In this document: piece by piece, positions 56,541 to 64,000 of the stretch
Layout: every line of letters starts with the position of its first letter
How positions within the stretch are numbered: position 1 is the stretch's first letter
Position numbers and translations under genes: made by a program
Assembly (NCBI GenBank): GCA_019419455.1
Contig: DXZW01000009.1
Location: forward strand, 5,652-69,651
Length of the DNA: 64,000 nt
DNA from: Collinsella sp.
GTDB lineage: Bacteria > Actinomycetota > Coriobacteriia > Coriobacteriales > Coriobacteriaceae
Direction: 5' to 3'
Notes under the pieces: model-generated
Told to the model about the DNA's origin: nothing
Databases searched by the model: none
Seen by the model: only the letters and a program-made list of their open reading frames with translations

Positions 56541-57878
56541 ATGAACCAGCAGAACATCGATTACGTACTCCGCTCCGTAGAGCAGCGTGACATCCGCTTT
56601 GTGCGTCTGTGGTTTGTCGACATTCTCGGCCGCCTCAAGAACTTTGCCATTAGCCCCGAGGACCTCGAGGTCGCTTTTGAGGAGGGTATTGGCTTTGACG
56701 GCTCCGCCATCGAGGGCTTTGCCACGCCCGAGGAAGCCGACATGCTCGCATTCCCCGATGCTTCGACCTTCCAGATCCTGCCGTGGCGCCCGAGCCATAA
56801 TGGTGTCGCCCGCGTGTTCTGCGACGTGTGCACTCCCGATCGCAAGCCGTTTGCCGGCGATCCACGCGATGCCCTGCGCCGCATGTTCCGCAAGGCCGAG
56901 AAAGCCGGCTATCTGCTCAACGTGGGCGCCGAGCTGGAGTACTACTACTTCCCCGACGAGCACACCCCCGAGCCGCTCGACAACGTGGGCTACTTCGATC
57001 TTTCGGTGAGCGATGCCGCTCGTGACCTGCGTCGCAACACGGTCCTCACGCTCGAGAAGATGTCCGTGCCCGTGGAGTACACCTTTCACGCCGCCGGTCG
57101 CTCGCAGCATGGCATGAGCCTGCGCCACGCCGAGGCCCTGAGCATGTCCGACGCCATCACCACGGCCAAACTCATCATTAAGCAGCAGGCTTACGAGAGC
57201 GGTTGCCACGCCTCCTTTATGCCCAAGCCGTTGGCGGGCGAGGACGGCAGCGCCATGTTTTTGCATCAGTCGCTGCTCGACCACGACGGCAACAACGTGT
57301 TTTGGGGCGAGGACGACGAGAAGTACCATCTCTCCGACGTCGCCAAGCACTACATGGCCGGTATCTTGGCGCACGCGCGCGAGATCAGCGCCATCACCAA
57401 CCCCACCGTCAATTCGTACAAGCGCATCACCACGGGCGGCGACTCCGTGCCGCAGTACGCCACGTGGGGCCTGCGTAACCGCGCGAGCATGGTTCGCATT
57501 CCGGTTTACAAGCCCGGCAAGCAACTGTCCACGCGCATCGAGCTTCGCAGCCCCGATCCCATGGCCAACTCGTACCTGGTCAACGCCGTCACGCTGGCGG
57601 CCGGTCTCGACGGCATCGAGCGCAAGCTGGAGCTCCCGCCCGAGGCCACGGCCGAGACACTCAAGCTCACCGACCGTCAGATGCTCGGGGCCGGTTACAC
57701 GCCGCTGCCGCGCTCGCTCAAAGAGGCGCTCGACGTCTTTGAGGACTCGCAGTTTATGAAGGATGCCCTCGGCGAGCACATCCACAGCTTCTTCCTTAAA
57801 AAGAAGCGTGACGAGTGGCATAAGTTTGAGTCCACGATCACCGAGTGGGAGATCAAGCACTACCTGGCGAACTCCTAA
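56541..57878 (+). CDS. glnA: Glutamine synthetase, type I
   Basis: A 445-residue enzyme making glutamine from glutamate, ammonia and ATP. Family elements include the N-terminal RLWFVDILGRLKNFAI, DGSAIEGF, the Glu metal ligands in GAELEYYYF, and the ATP-site NPTVNSYKR with RNRASMVRIP. The flexible HQSLL segment is present (FLHQSLLD). The usual AGPGQHEI reads AGRSQHGM here. No Tyr-adenylylation site motif was located with confidence; the length suggests the GSI-alpha type, usually controlled by feedback. GAAAGGGGAG precedes the ATG. A GlnR-like regulator follows directly. Confidence 0.94.
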   Translation: MNQQNIDYVLRSVEQRDIRFVRLWFVDILGRLKNFAISPEDLEVAFEEGIGFDGSAIEGFATPEEADMLAFPDASTFQILPWRPSHNGVARVFCDVCTPDRKPFAGDPRDALRRMFRKAEKAGYLLNVGAELEYYYFPDEHTPEPLDNVGYFDLSVSDAARDLRRNTVLTLEKMSVPVEYTFHAAGRSQHGMSLRHAEALSMSDAITTAKLIIKQQAYESGCHASFMPKPLAGEDGSAMFLHQSLLDHDGNNVFWGEDDEKYHLSDVAKHYMAGILAHAREISAITNPTVNSYKRITTGGDSVPQYATWGLRNRASMVRIPVYKPGKQLSTRIELRSPDPMANSYLVNAVTLAAGLDGIERKLELPPEATAETLKLTDRQMLGAGYTPLPRSLKEALDVFEDSQFMKDALGEHIHSFFLKKKRDEWHKFESTITEWEIKHYLANS

Positions 57879-57928
57879 TCGCGCTGGTTCGTTCCAGTAC
57901 GATTGAGCTCATTTCTTTGGAGGCCGAT

Positions 57929-58591
57929 ATGTCCGAAAAGAGTGCCCTGTTCATGGCGCGCACGACGCGCTTCCACGAGTTTGCCCGCAGCTTGACGACC
58001 ACCCTGGGTGTCGAGGTGAGCCTGGCAACCCCCGATTCGCCGACTGCGGCGCACGACTTTGACCTGCTGATTCTCGATTCCGATGGCATCCGCAGCGACC
58101 GCATCGATCAGATTGCCAAGTGGCTTGACGATCGTGGCGGCGTCCCCATGTTGGTGATCGTCGACGATGAGGCGCTCGGCACCCTGCGTCTGCCCAATCA
58201 TGCGCATGCCGACTTTGTATGCCCCACGGCGACGCCCAACGAACTCAAGGCTCGTGCGCAGCGCCTGATGGGCGAGGAGGAGACCGTCACCGCCGACGAT
58301 GTGCTCAACATCGATAACCTCGAGATCAACCTGGCTACCTACCAGGTGACGCTCGATGGCGAGCCCATCGACCTGACGCTGATGGAGTACTCGCTGCTGA
58401 GCTTTTTGGCGACGCATCCCAACCGCGCCTACAGCCGCGAGGTGCTGCTGCACCGCGTATGGGGCTTTGAGTACTGCGGCGGCACGCGCACCGTCGACGT
58501 GCACATTCGACGCATCCGCTCCAAGGTGGGTCCGCAGATCGCGGCGCACATCACCACCGTCCGCGGCGTGGGCTATCTGTTTAAGGACTAG
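57929..58591 (+). CDS. GlnR-like OmpR-family orphan regulator
   Basis: A 220-residue regulator. The C-terminal winged helix is OmpR-type (LTLMEYSLLSFLATHPNRAY, GGTRTVDVHIRRIRSKVG, TTVRGVGYLFKD). The receiver domain is atypical: the N-terminal acidic pair is absent (ALFMARTTRFHEF), although an Asp remains in LLILDSDG. Actinobacterial GlnR has such a degenerate receiver and controls nitrogen genes without a kinase. Its place 50 bases after glnA supports that role. No kinase gene is adjacent. The ATG at 57929 follows GGAGG. Confidence 0.82.
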   Translation: MSEKSALFMARTTRFHEFARSLTTTLGVEVSLATPDSPTAAHDFDLLILDSDGIRSDRIDQIAKWLDDRGGVPMLVIVDDEALGTLRLPNHAHADFVCPTATPNELKARAQRLMGEEETVTADDVLNIDNLEINLATYQVTLDGEPIDLTLMEYSLLSFLATHPNRAYSREVLLHRVWGFEYCGGTRTVDVHIRRIRSKVGPQIAAHITTVRGVGYLFKD

Positions 58592-58596
58592 ATTTC

Positions 58597-58629
58597 CACC
58601 ACAAAGGGGACAGGCACTTTTGTGGTGGT
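58597..58629. repeat. Palindrome CCACCACAAA...TTTGTGGTGG
   Basis: CCACCACAAAGGGG and CTTTTGTGGTGG are paired around ACAGGCA. It follows the GlnR-like gene directly and is another member of the GGGGACAGG hairpin set. Confidence 0.65.
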
Positions 58630-58746
58630 TTTGACGCAGGTACGGATTCCTTTCGGGTCTGCGGCAGAACTTAAGCCTTCCTAAAAGATTGCGTTCTCAT
58701 ACACTTGCGCCCGCATATTGGGGTACAACTCAACGTGAACAATGAT

Positions 58747-58773
58747 GGCCCGCCACATGTTTGGCGGGCCTTT
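58747..58773 (+). terminator. Terminator-like hairpin in the htrA leader
   Basis: GGCCCGCCA pairs with TGGCGGGCC, followed by TTTGG. It ends 27 bases before the htrA ATG, an unusual position shared with htpG. Confidence 0.5.
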
Positions 58774-58799
58774 GGTTATTTGACGAAAGGATCGCAGCT

Positions 58800-60260
58800 A
58801 TGAGCGAGTACGATTCCCAGCGTCCCCAGGATGCGGGCAACGCCGGCGAGACCCAGCAGCAGCCGCGTGTGCAGGTGGAGTCGACGCCTGCCGGCAGTAA
58901 CATTCCCTACGTGCAGGCCTACGACACGCAGACCGGCAAGCCGCTGGGTGGCCAGCAGGTCGTGAACAAGCACACGGTGGTCAAGACCAAGACCAAAAAG
59001 CTGCCGATCTTTATTACGGCACTCGCCGGCTGTGCCTGCGGAGCCCTGCTGGTCATTGCGCTCATTATGAGCGGCACGCTCAACATTGGTGGCGGCAAGA
59101 ATGCCGTGACGGCGGGTGCTTCGGGTTCATCGACGCAAAAGATTACGATCGATTCCGAGGACACCACGCTGGCCGAGGCCGTCTCTGCCAAGGCCTTGCC
59201 CTCCGTCGTTTCCATCACCGCCACTTCGAGCGGCAGCCAGAATGGCTCGCTTTCGCAGTCTGCTGATGAGTCGGATAGCTCGGGCAGCGTCGGTTCGGGC
59301 GTGGTGCTCGATACCGAGGGTCACATCCTTACCAACAACCACGTGGTCGATGGCTATGACCAGTACGTGGTCACCATGGACGACGGCACCACCTACGAGG
59401 CCGAGTTCGTGGGCAACGATGCTTCGAGCGACCTGGCCGTCATCAAGCTCAAGGACGCCGACGCCTCCAAGCTCACGCCGATCGAGATCGGTGATTCCTC
59501 CAAGCTCAACGTGGGCGAGTGGGTCATGGCGATCGGTTCGCCGTTTGGCAACGAGCAGTCTGTCTCCACCGGTATCGTCTCGGCGCTCTACCGCTCCACG
59601 GCCATGAGCTCTACCAGCGGCAACACTATCTACGCCAACATGATCCAGACCGATGCCGCCATCAACCCGGGCAACTCCGGCGGCGCGCTCGTCAATGACA
59701 ACGGCGAGCTCGTGGGCATCAACTCGCTCATCGAGAGCTACTCGGGCTCCAGCTCAGGCGTGGGCTTTGCTATTCCCGTTAACTACGCCAAGAACATTGC
59801 CGACCAGATTATCGACGGCAAGACGCCGGTGCATCCGTACATGGGCGCTACGCTTTCGAGCGTCAATGCGCTCAACGCCCGCACCAACAAGCTGAGCACC
59901 GATAGCGGCGCGTATGTGGCGAGCGTCGTCGAGGACGGTCCTGCTGCCAAGGCCGGCATTCAGGAGGGCGACGTCATCACCAAGCTGGGCGACGACGAAA
60001 TCACGAGCGCCGATGGCCTGATCATCGCGCTGCGCAGCCACGAGGTGGGCGAGAAGGTCGAGATCTCGCTTATGCGCGGCAAGGAAGAGAAGAAGGTCAC
60101 CGTCGAGCTGGGTTCCGATGAGGAGCTGCAGAACCAGCAGCAGGACGACAGTTCGACCGACACCGGCAATGGCGGTATTACCGACGAGCAGCTGCGCCAG
60201 TACCTGGAGGAGCTGCTAGGCCAGCAGGGCCAGGGTCAGGGCTACGGCCAGGGTTACTAA
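58800..60260 (+). CDS. HtrA/DegP-like S1C serine protease
   Basis: A 486-residue membrane-anchored protease. A hydrophilic N terminus is followed by one membrane helix (residues ~75-95). The trypsin-like domain has the catalytic His (ILTNNHVVDG), Asp (SSDLAVIKL) and Ser (NPGNSGGALVN). A single PDZ domain covers residues ~350-440. The tail is Gln/Gly-rich (LGQQGQGQGYGQGY). It probably handles misfolded envelope proteins under stress. GAAAGG precedes the ATG at 58800. Confidence 0.94.
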   Translation: MSEYDSQRPQDAGNAGETQQQPRVQVESTPAGSNIPYVQAYDTQTGKPLGGQQVVNKHTVVKTKTKKLPIFITALAGCACGALLVIALIMSGTLNIGGGKNAVTAGASGSSTQKITIDSEDTTLAEAVSAKALPSVVSITATSSGSQNGSLSQSADESDSSGSVGSGVVLDTEGHILTNNHVVDGYDQYVVTMDDGTTYEAEFVGNDASSDLAVIKLKDADASKLTPIEIGDSSKLNVGEWVMAIGSPFGNEQSVSTGIVSALYRSTAMSSTSGNTIYANMIQTDAAINPGNSGGALVNDNGELVGINSLIESYSGSSSGVGFAIPVNYAKNIADQIIDGKTPVHPYMGATLSSVNALNARTNKLSTDSGAYVASVVEDGPAAKAGIQEGDVITKLGDDEITSADGLIIALRSHEVGEKVEISLMRGKEEKKVTVELGSDEELQNQQQDDSSTDTGNGGITDEQLRQYLEELLGQQGQGQGYGQGY

Positions 60261-60286
60261 CGAGCCGTATCGCACATATCGAAGCC

Positions 60287-60326
60287 AGAGGGGTTGTCCC
60301 ACCAACGCGGGACAGCCCCTCTTTTC
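60287..60326 (+). terminator. Terminator after htrA
   Basis: AGAGGGGTTGTCCC pairs with GGGACAGCCCCTCT, followed by TTTTCTT. Confidence 0.85.
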
Positions 60327-60329
60327 TTA

Positions 60330-60362
60330 TTGATCCGTTGGGGACGGAGGAAAACGGATCAC
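60330..60362. repeat. Hairpin with half copy of the GGGGACGGAGG element
   Basis: TGATCCGTT and AACGGATCA pair around GGGGACGGAGGAAA. The inner sequence matches the right arm at 24094-24108. Confidence 0.6.
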
Positions 60363-60397
60363 TTGGGGCTGACAAGAGGCCTGGTTCGTAATGGTCT

Positions 60398-60598
60398 GGA
60401 CAGTTAGTTCAGATACGTATAAATCTGGGACAGCTTGGAATGCGTTTTGAGCAATTTTTGATTGGGATGGGGCTCGAATGGGTGTTTGGAAGGGAGAGTG
60501 GGACGTTTACATGGTCTCGAGGAGCCCGAATTCGTCGAAACAGGGGTGTTCGTGCCTGATTTAGCTCTAGGATTTATACGTATCTGAACTAACTGTTC
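60398..60598. mobile_element. MITE-like element with 28-bp terminal inverted repeats
   Basis: The left end (GGACAGTTAGTTCAGATACG... to 60425) and right end (60571-60598) are inverted repeats matching at 27 of 28 positions. They enclose ~145 bases with no ORF. The total is 201 bp. No transposase is present in the window, and no clear target duplication was seen. It could be a non-autonomous transposon or a very long-looped hairpin. Confidence 0.7.
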
Positions 60599-60707
60599 AC
60601 CCCAGTCTGGCGGCTGCCGATTCGGTGCGGTTTGAGACCGCTATTCGGCCTCATTGCGACCGGTGGTACTCTAGTATCCGTTTGAAATCGAGCGAAGGAG
60701 TGCCGCT

Positions 60708-62936
60708 ATGGAGCAATCGAGCCTGTTTGGTGACGGCGTGGACATCGATACCGAAACGTCCACGACCGCGGAAGCCACCGCACCGACCGATGCCCGTGCC
60801 CAGGCGGCAGCACGTGCGGCCGAGCTGCGCCACGAGCTCGATTACCACGCCTATCGCTACTACATGCTCGATGCGCCCGAGATCACGGACGCCGCCTTTG
60901 ACAAAATGCTCGTTGAGCTGCAGGAAATCGAGGCGACCTATCCCGACCTGGTGACGCCCGACAGCTATACCCAGCGTGTGGGCGGATACGTGAGCGAGCA
61001 GTTTACGCCGGTCACGCACATGGCACGCATGTATTCCATGGACGATGCCATGGATCTGGACGAACTCGACGCGTGGCTCCAGCGCACCGAGGATGCGCTC
61101 GGTGCCGGTAGCGTCACCTATACCTGCGAGCTTAAGATCGACGGTCTGGGCGTTGCGCTTACCTATCAAAACGGCACCTTTGTGCGCGCCGCCACACGTG
61201 GCGATGGCACCACGGGCGAGGACGTGTCGCTCAACGTGCGCACTATCAAGGACGTGCCCATGCACCTGTCCGAGCCGGCGCTCGTCCACATGGGCGCCGA
61301 CCGCGAGCGCACCATCGAGGTGCGCGGCGAGGTCTACATGCCTAAGGGCAGCTTTGTGCGCCTGAACGACGAGGCCGATGCCGAGGGCCGCGACCCCTTC
61401 GCCAACCCGCGCAACGCCGCCGCCGGCAGCCTGCGTCAGAAGGATCCCAAGGTCACGGCGCGCCGCGACTTGGCTACCTTTATCTACGCCATCGCCGATA
61501 CCGACCCGCTGCACGTCCACAGCCAGCGCGAGTTTCTGGACTGGCTGCGCAGCGCCGGCTTTAGCGTCAACCCCAACGTGGCTCGTTGCGCCACGCCGGC
61601 CGAGGTTCACGAGTTCTGCGCCCAGGCGCTCGAGCACCGCGGCGACCTGGACTACGACATCGACGGCGTGGTCGTAAAGGTGGACAGTTTTCAGCAGCAG
61701 CTCGACCTGGGCTTTACCGCCCGCGCGCCGCGCTGGGCCATTGCCTTTAAGTTCCCGCCCGAGGAAAAGCAGACCGTCCTGCGCGAGATTCGCATCCAGG
61801 TGGGTCGTACCGGCGTGCTCACGCCGGTCGCCGAGTTCGACCCGGTCACGGTTGCCGGCTCTACCATCGCGCGCGCAACGCTGCACAACATCGACGAGAT
61901 CCGCCGCAAGAACGTGCGCGAGGGTGACACCATCATCGTGCACAAGGCGGGCGACGTGATCCCCGAGGTCGTGGGTCCCGTGCTCGACAAGCGCCCGGTC
62001 GACAGCGTTGACTGGCAGATGCCCGAGGTCTGCCCCGTGTGCGGTAGCCCCGTGGTCCACGAGGACGGTGAGGTGGCCTACCGCTGCGTGTCCATCGACT
62101 GCCCCGCGCAGCTCAAGGAGCGCCTGCTCCACTGGGTGAGCCGCGGCTGTATGGACGTCGATGGCCTGGGCGACGAAATCGTCGACAAGATGATCGCTGC
62201 CGGCCTGATCCACGATGTCGCGGACTTCTACCAGCTCACGGTCGACGACATCGCAGGCCTGGACACGGGCCGCACCTATGCCAGCTCCAACAGCAAAAAG
62301 GGCGTCAAGAAGGGCGATCCCATCCCGGTGGGCCTCAAGACGGCCGAGAAAATCATCACCGAGCTCAACAAGTCCAAGAGCCAGCCACTCGGTCGCGTGC
62401 TGTTTGCCCTGGGCATCCGCCACGTGGGCAAAAGCGTGGGCGAGGTCATCGCCGAGCGATTCCTGTCGATTGACAAGCTCATCTTGGCGAGCGAAGAGGA
62501 CATCGCCGAGTGCGAGGGCATCGGCCCCAAGATTGCGGCGAGCGTCAAGCAGTTCCTGGCCGTGCCCGAAAACCTTGCCGTGCTGGAGCGCCTACGCCAG
62601 GCGGGTCTGTCGCTCGAGGTCGACTTGGGCGCCGCGCACGCGCAAGCCGCGGCCGACGCTGGCGTGGCGGGTGAGCTTGCTGACGCACAGCCGCTTGCGG
62701 GTCTGACCTTCGTGCTTACCGGCACGCTCGTCAACCGCACCCGCGACGAGGCGGGCGCGGCGCTCAAGGTGCTTGGTGCCAAGGTCTCGGGCAGTGTTTC
62801 AAAGAAGACGAGCTATCTGGTCGCCGGCCCCAAAGCGGGCTCCAAGCTCACCAAGGCCGAGCAGCTGGGTGTGCCCGTGCTGGATGAGGACGCACTCGAG
62901 CAGATCTTGGCGACTGGTCAGGTGCCCCAGGCTTAA
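60708..62936 (+). CDS. ligA: NAD-dependent DNA ligase
   Basis: A 742-residue ligase that seals nicks in replication and repair. The NAD-binding Ia-type region contains LDYHAYRYYMLDAPEITDAAFD in parts. The adenylation Lys is in CELKIDGLGVALTY. The OB-fold, a Cys4 zinc finger (CPVCG, then CVSIDCPAQ), helix-hairpin-helix repeats (GIRHVGKSVGEVIAE, CEGIGPKIAASV) and a C-terminal BRCT domain (LAGLTFVLTGTL, KTSYLVAGPKAGSKL) follow. An N-terminal 30-residue Thr/Ala-rich extension is present. It is monocistronic with a terminator. Confidence 0.97.
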   Translation: MEQSSLFGDGVDIDTETSTTAEATAPTDARAQAAARAAELRHELDYHAYRYYMLDAPEITDAAFDKMLVELQEIEATYPDLVTPDSYTQRVGGYVSEQFTPVTHMARMYSMDDAMDLDELDAWLQRTEDALGAGSVTYTCELKIDGLGVALTYQNGTFVRAATRGDGTTGEDVSLNVRTIKDVPMHLSEPALVHMGADRERTIEVRGEVYMPKGSFVRLNDEADAEGRDPFANPRNAAAGSLRQKDPKVTARRDLATFIYAIADTDPLHVHSQREFLDWLRSAGFSVNPNVARCATPAEVHEFCAQALEHRGDLDYDIDGVVVKVDSFQQQLDLGFTARAPRWAIAFKFPPEEKQTVLREIRIQVGRTGVLTPVAEFDPVTVAGSTIARATLHNIDEIRRKNVREGDTIIVHKAGDVIPEVVGPVLDKRPVDSVDWQMPEVCPVCGSPVVHEDGEVAYRCVSIDCPAQLKERLLHWVSRGCMDVDGLGDEIVDKMIAAGLIHDVADFYQLTVDDIAGLDTGRTYASSNSKKGVKKGDPIPVGLKTAEKIITELNKSKSQPLGRVLFALGIRHVGKSVGEVIAERFLSIDKLILASEEDIAECEGIGPKIAASVKQFLAVPENLAVLERLRQAGLSLEVDLGAAHAQAAADAGVAGELADAQPLAGLTFVLTGTLVNRTRDEAGAALKVLGAKVSGSVSKKTSYLVAGPKAGSKLTKAEQLGVPVLDEDALEQILATGQVPQA

Positions 62937-62955
62937 GGCGCCGATAATCAAATGG

Positions 62956-62998
62956 AAAGCCTATCGGAAAGTGTGATGCTTTCCGATAGGCTTTTATA
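62956..62998 (+). terminator. Terminator after ligA
   Basis: AAAGCCTATCGGAAAG pairs with CTTTCCGATAGGCTTT around 7 bases. The T run is short because the operator listed next begins at once. Confidence 0.8.
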
Positions 62999-63028
62999 CA
63001 CGTTAACATTAACATTAACGTGTATACT
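62995..63028 (+). promoter_or_regulatory. Operator/promoter of the Phd-PIN pair
   Basis: TATACACGTTAA (62995-63006) and TTAACGTGTATA (63015-63026) are perfect 12-bp arms. Inside, TTAACA is repeated. TATACT at 63023-63028 is a good -10. This fits antitoxin autoregulation. Confidence 0.7.
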
Positions 63029-63061
63029 TAGCAGTGAAGATACATGTTGAGAGGAGCCGTT

Positions 63062-63454
63062 ATGGTTACTGTCGCATTTTCGGAGCTGCGCCAAAACCTT
63101 ACGCAGGTGGCCGAAAGGGTTGCCAATGAGGGCGAAGAGGTTGTGGTCTTCAAGCGGAGCAAGCCGTTGTTCAAGATCGTGCCGCTCGACTATGAAAGCC
63201 CAGTTGCGGTGGAATATGACGCTGCTCAGGAGCGTGGAATCGCAAAGCCGACGCGCGGCTCGGACAAGCCCAAGCGCGACGTGGGCACGATGTGGCATCC
63301 CAAGATCACCTGGAAGGAGATTCGCGAAATGCTCGCGGAGGATGAGGACTACCAGGAGTATCTCGATATCGTGGCCAAAATGCCCAAAGGAACGCCGCTC
63401 GATACGATGACGGTCGAAGATGAAAAGCGCGTCGCGAGGGAGCGCTACCTATGA
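63062..63454 (+). CDS. Phd/YefM-type antitoxin
   Basis: A 130-residue antitoxin. The N-terminal ~50 residues (VAFSELRQNLTQVAERVANE and VVVFKRSKPLFKIVPLD) match the Phd/YefM dimerisation and DNA-binding fold. The C-terminal part is hydrophilic and should bind the toxin. It overlaps the PIN gene by four bases (ATGA). GAGAGGAG precedes the ATG at 63062. An exact 15-base match to the family I palindrome arm, AGTTGCGGTGGAATA, occurs inside the gene at 63202-63216. Confidence 0.9.
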   Translation: MVTVAFSELRQNLTQVAERVANEGEEVVVFKRSKPLFKIVPLDYESPVAVEYDAAQERGIAKPTRGSDKPKRDVGTMWHPKITWKEIREMLAEDEDYQEYLDIVAKMPKGTPLDTMTVEDEKRVARERYL

Positions 63455-63873
63455 GGGCATTTCTCGATACCAATTTTCTGCTCGATTGCGTGCTTCCGGG
63501 CCGGCCGGAGCACGCAGCGGCGCAAACGATCAAGGGGCTCGTCGACGTGGGGCTTATCGAGGGCGTTGTTTCGGCCTGTTCTCTCAAGGATGCATACTAC
63601 ATTCTCACTAAACAGGCGGGCGAGGCGCGCGCCCGCGAGGTAGTGTGCGACTGCCTTAAGAGCTACTCGGTAGGGCCTCTCGACCAAGAAGCTTGTTTTG
63701 CCTCCGCCTATTCCGATGAGCCGGACTTTGAGGACGGCTGTATCCGCGCGATGGCCGAGCGTGCCGGCGTGGACTTTATCATCACGCGCGATCGAGCCGC
63801 TTTTGTGCGCTCGACCATCAAGACCTTCTCGCCCGCAGAGTTCATCCGGGCGTTTCCGATCCCGGAGGAGTAA
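63451..63873 (+). CDS. PIN-domain toxin (VapC-like)
   Basis: A 140-residue putative ribonuclease. The acidic PIN residues are visible: Asp in MRAFLDTNFLLD, Asp/Glu in DEPDFEDGCIRAMAE, and Asp in DFIITRDRAAF. It starts within the antitoxin stop (ATGA overlap), the usual type II toxin-antitoxin layout. Targets of VapC toxins are often tRNA or rRNA; nothing here specifies which. Confidence 0.9.
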   Translation: MRAFLDTNFLLDCVLPGRPEHAAAQTIKGLVDVGLIEGVVSACSLKDAYYILTKQAGEARAREVVCDCLKSYSVGPLDQEACFASAYSDEPDFEDGCIRAMAERAGVDFIITRDRAAFVRSTIKTFSPAEFIRAFPIPEE

Positions 63874-63907
63874 AACCACCACGCCGGGGCGTGTCCCCGA
63901 CGTTTAG

Positions 63908-64000
63908 CGAGCTTGTTGGGAGGCTCTCGGCCCAGTGACTGTTACAAAAAACGGCTATAGCAAATTTGTCGTACTTCGATCCGAGGACTACGATCTCATG
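63908..64000 (+). pseudogene. Fragment of another Phd-like antitoxin, cut by window end
   Basis: From GTG 63935 the frame reads VTVTKNGYSKFVVLRSEDYD, the typical second half of a Phd/YefM domain. The expected first part (FSELVGRLSAQ) is in a different frame just upstream, ending in a stop at 63936-63938. The gene may be frameshifted, or it may start at 63935. The window ends before this can be settled. Confidence 0.45.

Overview
The window looks like the chromosome of a gut Actinobacterium of the class Coriobacteriia, most likely a Collinsella-type genome. The basis is overall character: high GC, Gly/Ala/Asp/Glu-rich proteins, an OmpR-type GlnR beside glnA, and a kdp operon, lactate-racemase genes and many hairpin repeats in one stretch. 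No 16S or marker comparison was possible. Almost all genes are ordinary chromosomal genes. No phage, complete IS, CRISPR array or plasmid backbone is visible.

Layout. 1-3.1 kb: the 3' end of a tRNA-Arg(ACG), a TPR-type protein and tRNA-Ser(GCT), with repeated tRNA tail fragments. 3.2-9.9 kb: cell-wall and phosphate sensing. A DD-carboxypeptidase is divergent from a VanRS-like two-component pair, followed by pstB and a PhoB/PhoR-like pair. 10-12.7 kb: a Wzz-like protein, a BY-kinase and a PHP tyrosine phosphatase, without glycosyltransferases, then a GNAT enzyme. 12.9-20.4 kb: htpG and two tandem YhgE/Pip membrane proteins, with a ~116-bp structured repeat after htpG and another after the second pip gene. 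20.7-28.6 kb: an EamA transporter, an M20 amidohydrolase, an internally deleted MFS gene, hisS and ppc. 29.3-34 kb: a lactate racemase locus, larA plus a MIP channel facing larB-larC1-tetR. 34-40.8 kb: serB, aspS, an HPr variant and the iron-uptake genes feoA-feoA-feoB with a small Cys-rich protein. 40.9-49.3 kb: kdpDE divergent from kdpFABC, bracketed by two nearly identical 67-nt palindromes. 49.5-56.4 kb: an OYE-type flavoenzyme, a GntR/FCD remnant, an AAA ATPase behind 10-bp tandem repeats, GntR and LacI regulators, and an MNT/HEPN toxin-antitoxin pair whose MNT protein carries an N-terminal RelB/DinJ-like domain. 56.5-64 kb: glnA-glnR, an HtrA protease, a ~200-bp MITE-like element, ligA, a Phd/PIN toxin-antitoxin pair and a trace of another antitoxin.

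How the parts fit. Several modules are regulator plus target: VanRS with the carboxypeptidase, PhoBR with PstB, KdpDE with KdpFABC, GlnR with GlnA, and a TetR regulator with the nickel-pincer cofactor genes. DtxR-like and TetR-like operator candidates lie in the feo and lar promoters.

The most unusual layer is non-coding. At least four families of long palindromes occupy intergenic gaps. In two of these families the stems differ in sequence but stay paired while a short internal loop or hairpin loop is conserved. That pattern suggests selection on structure. The strongest coding novelty is the RelB/DinJ-MNT fusion next to a HEPN toxin. The lar locus (TetR control, LarC1 without LarC2, an NQA-box channel) and an HPr with Asp at position 46 also deserve attention.
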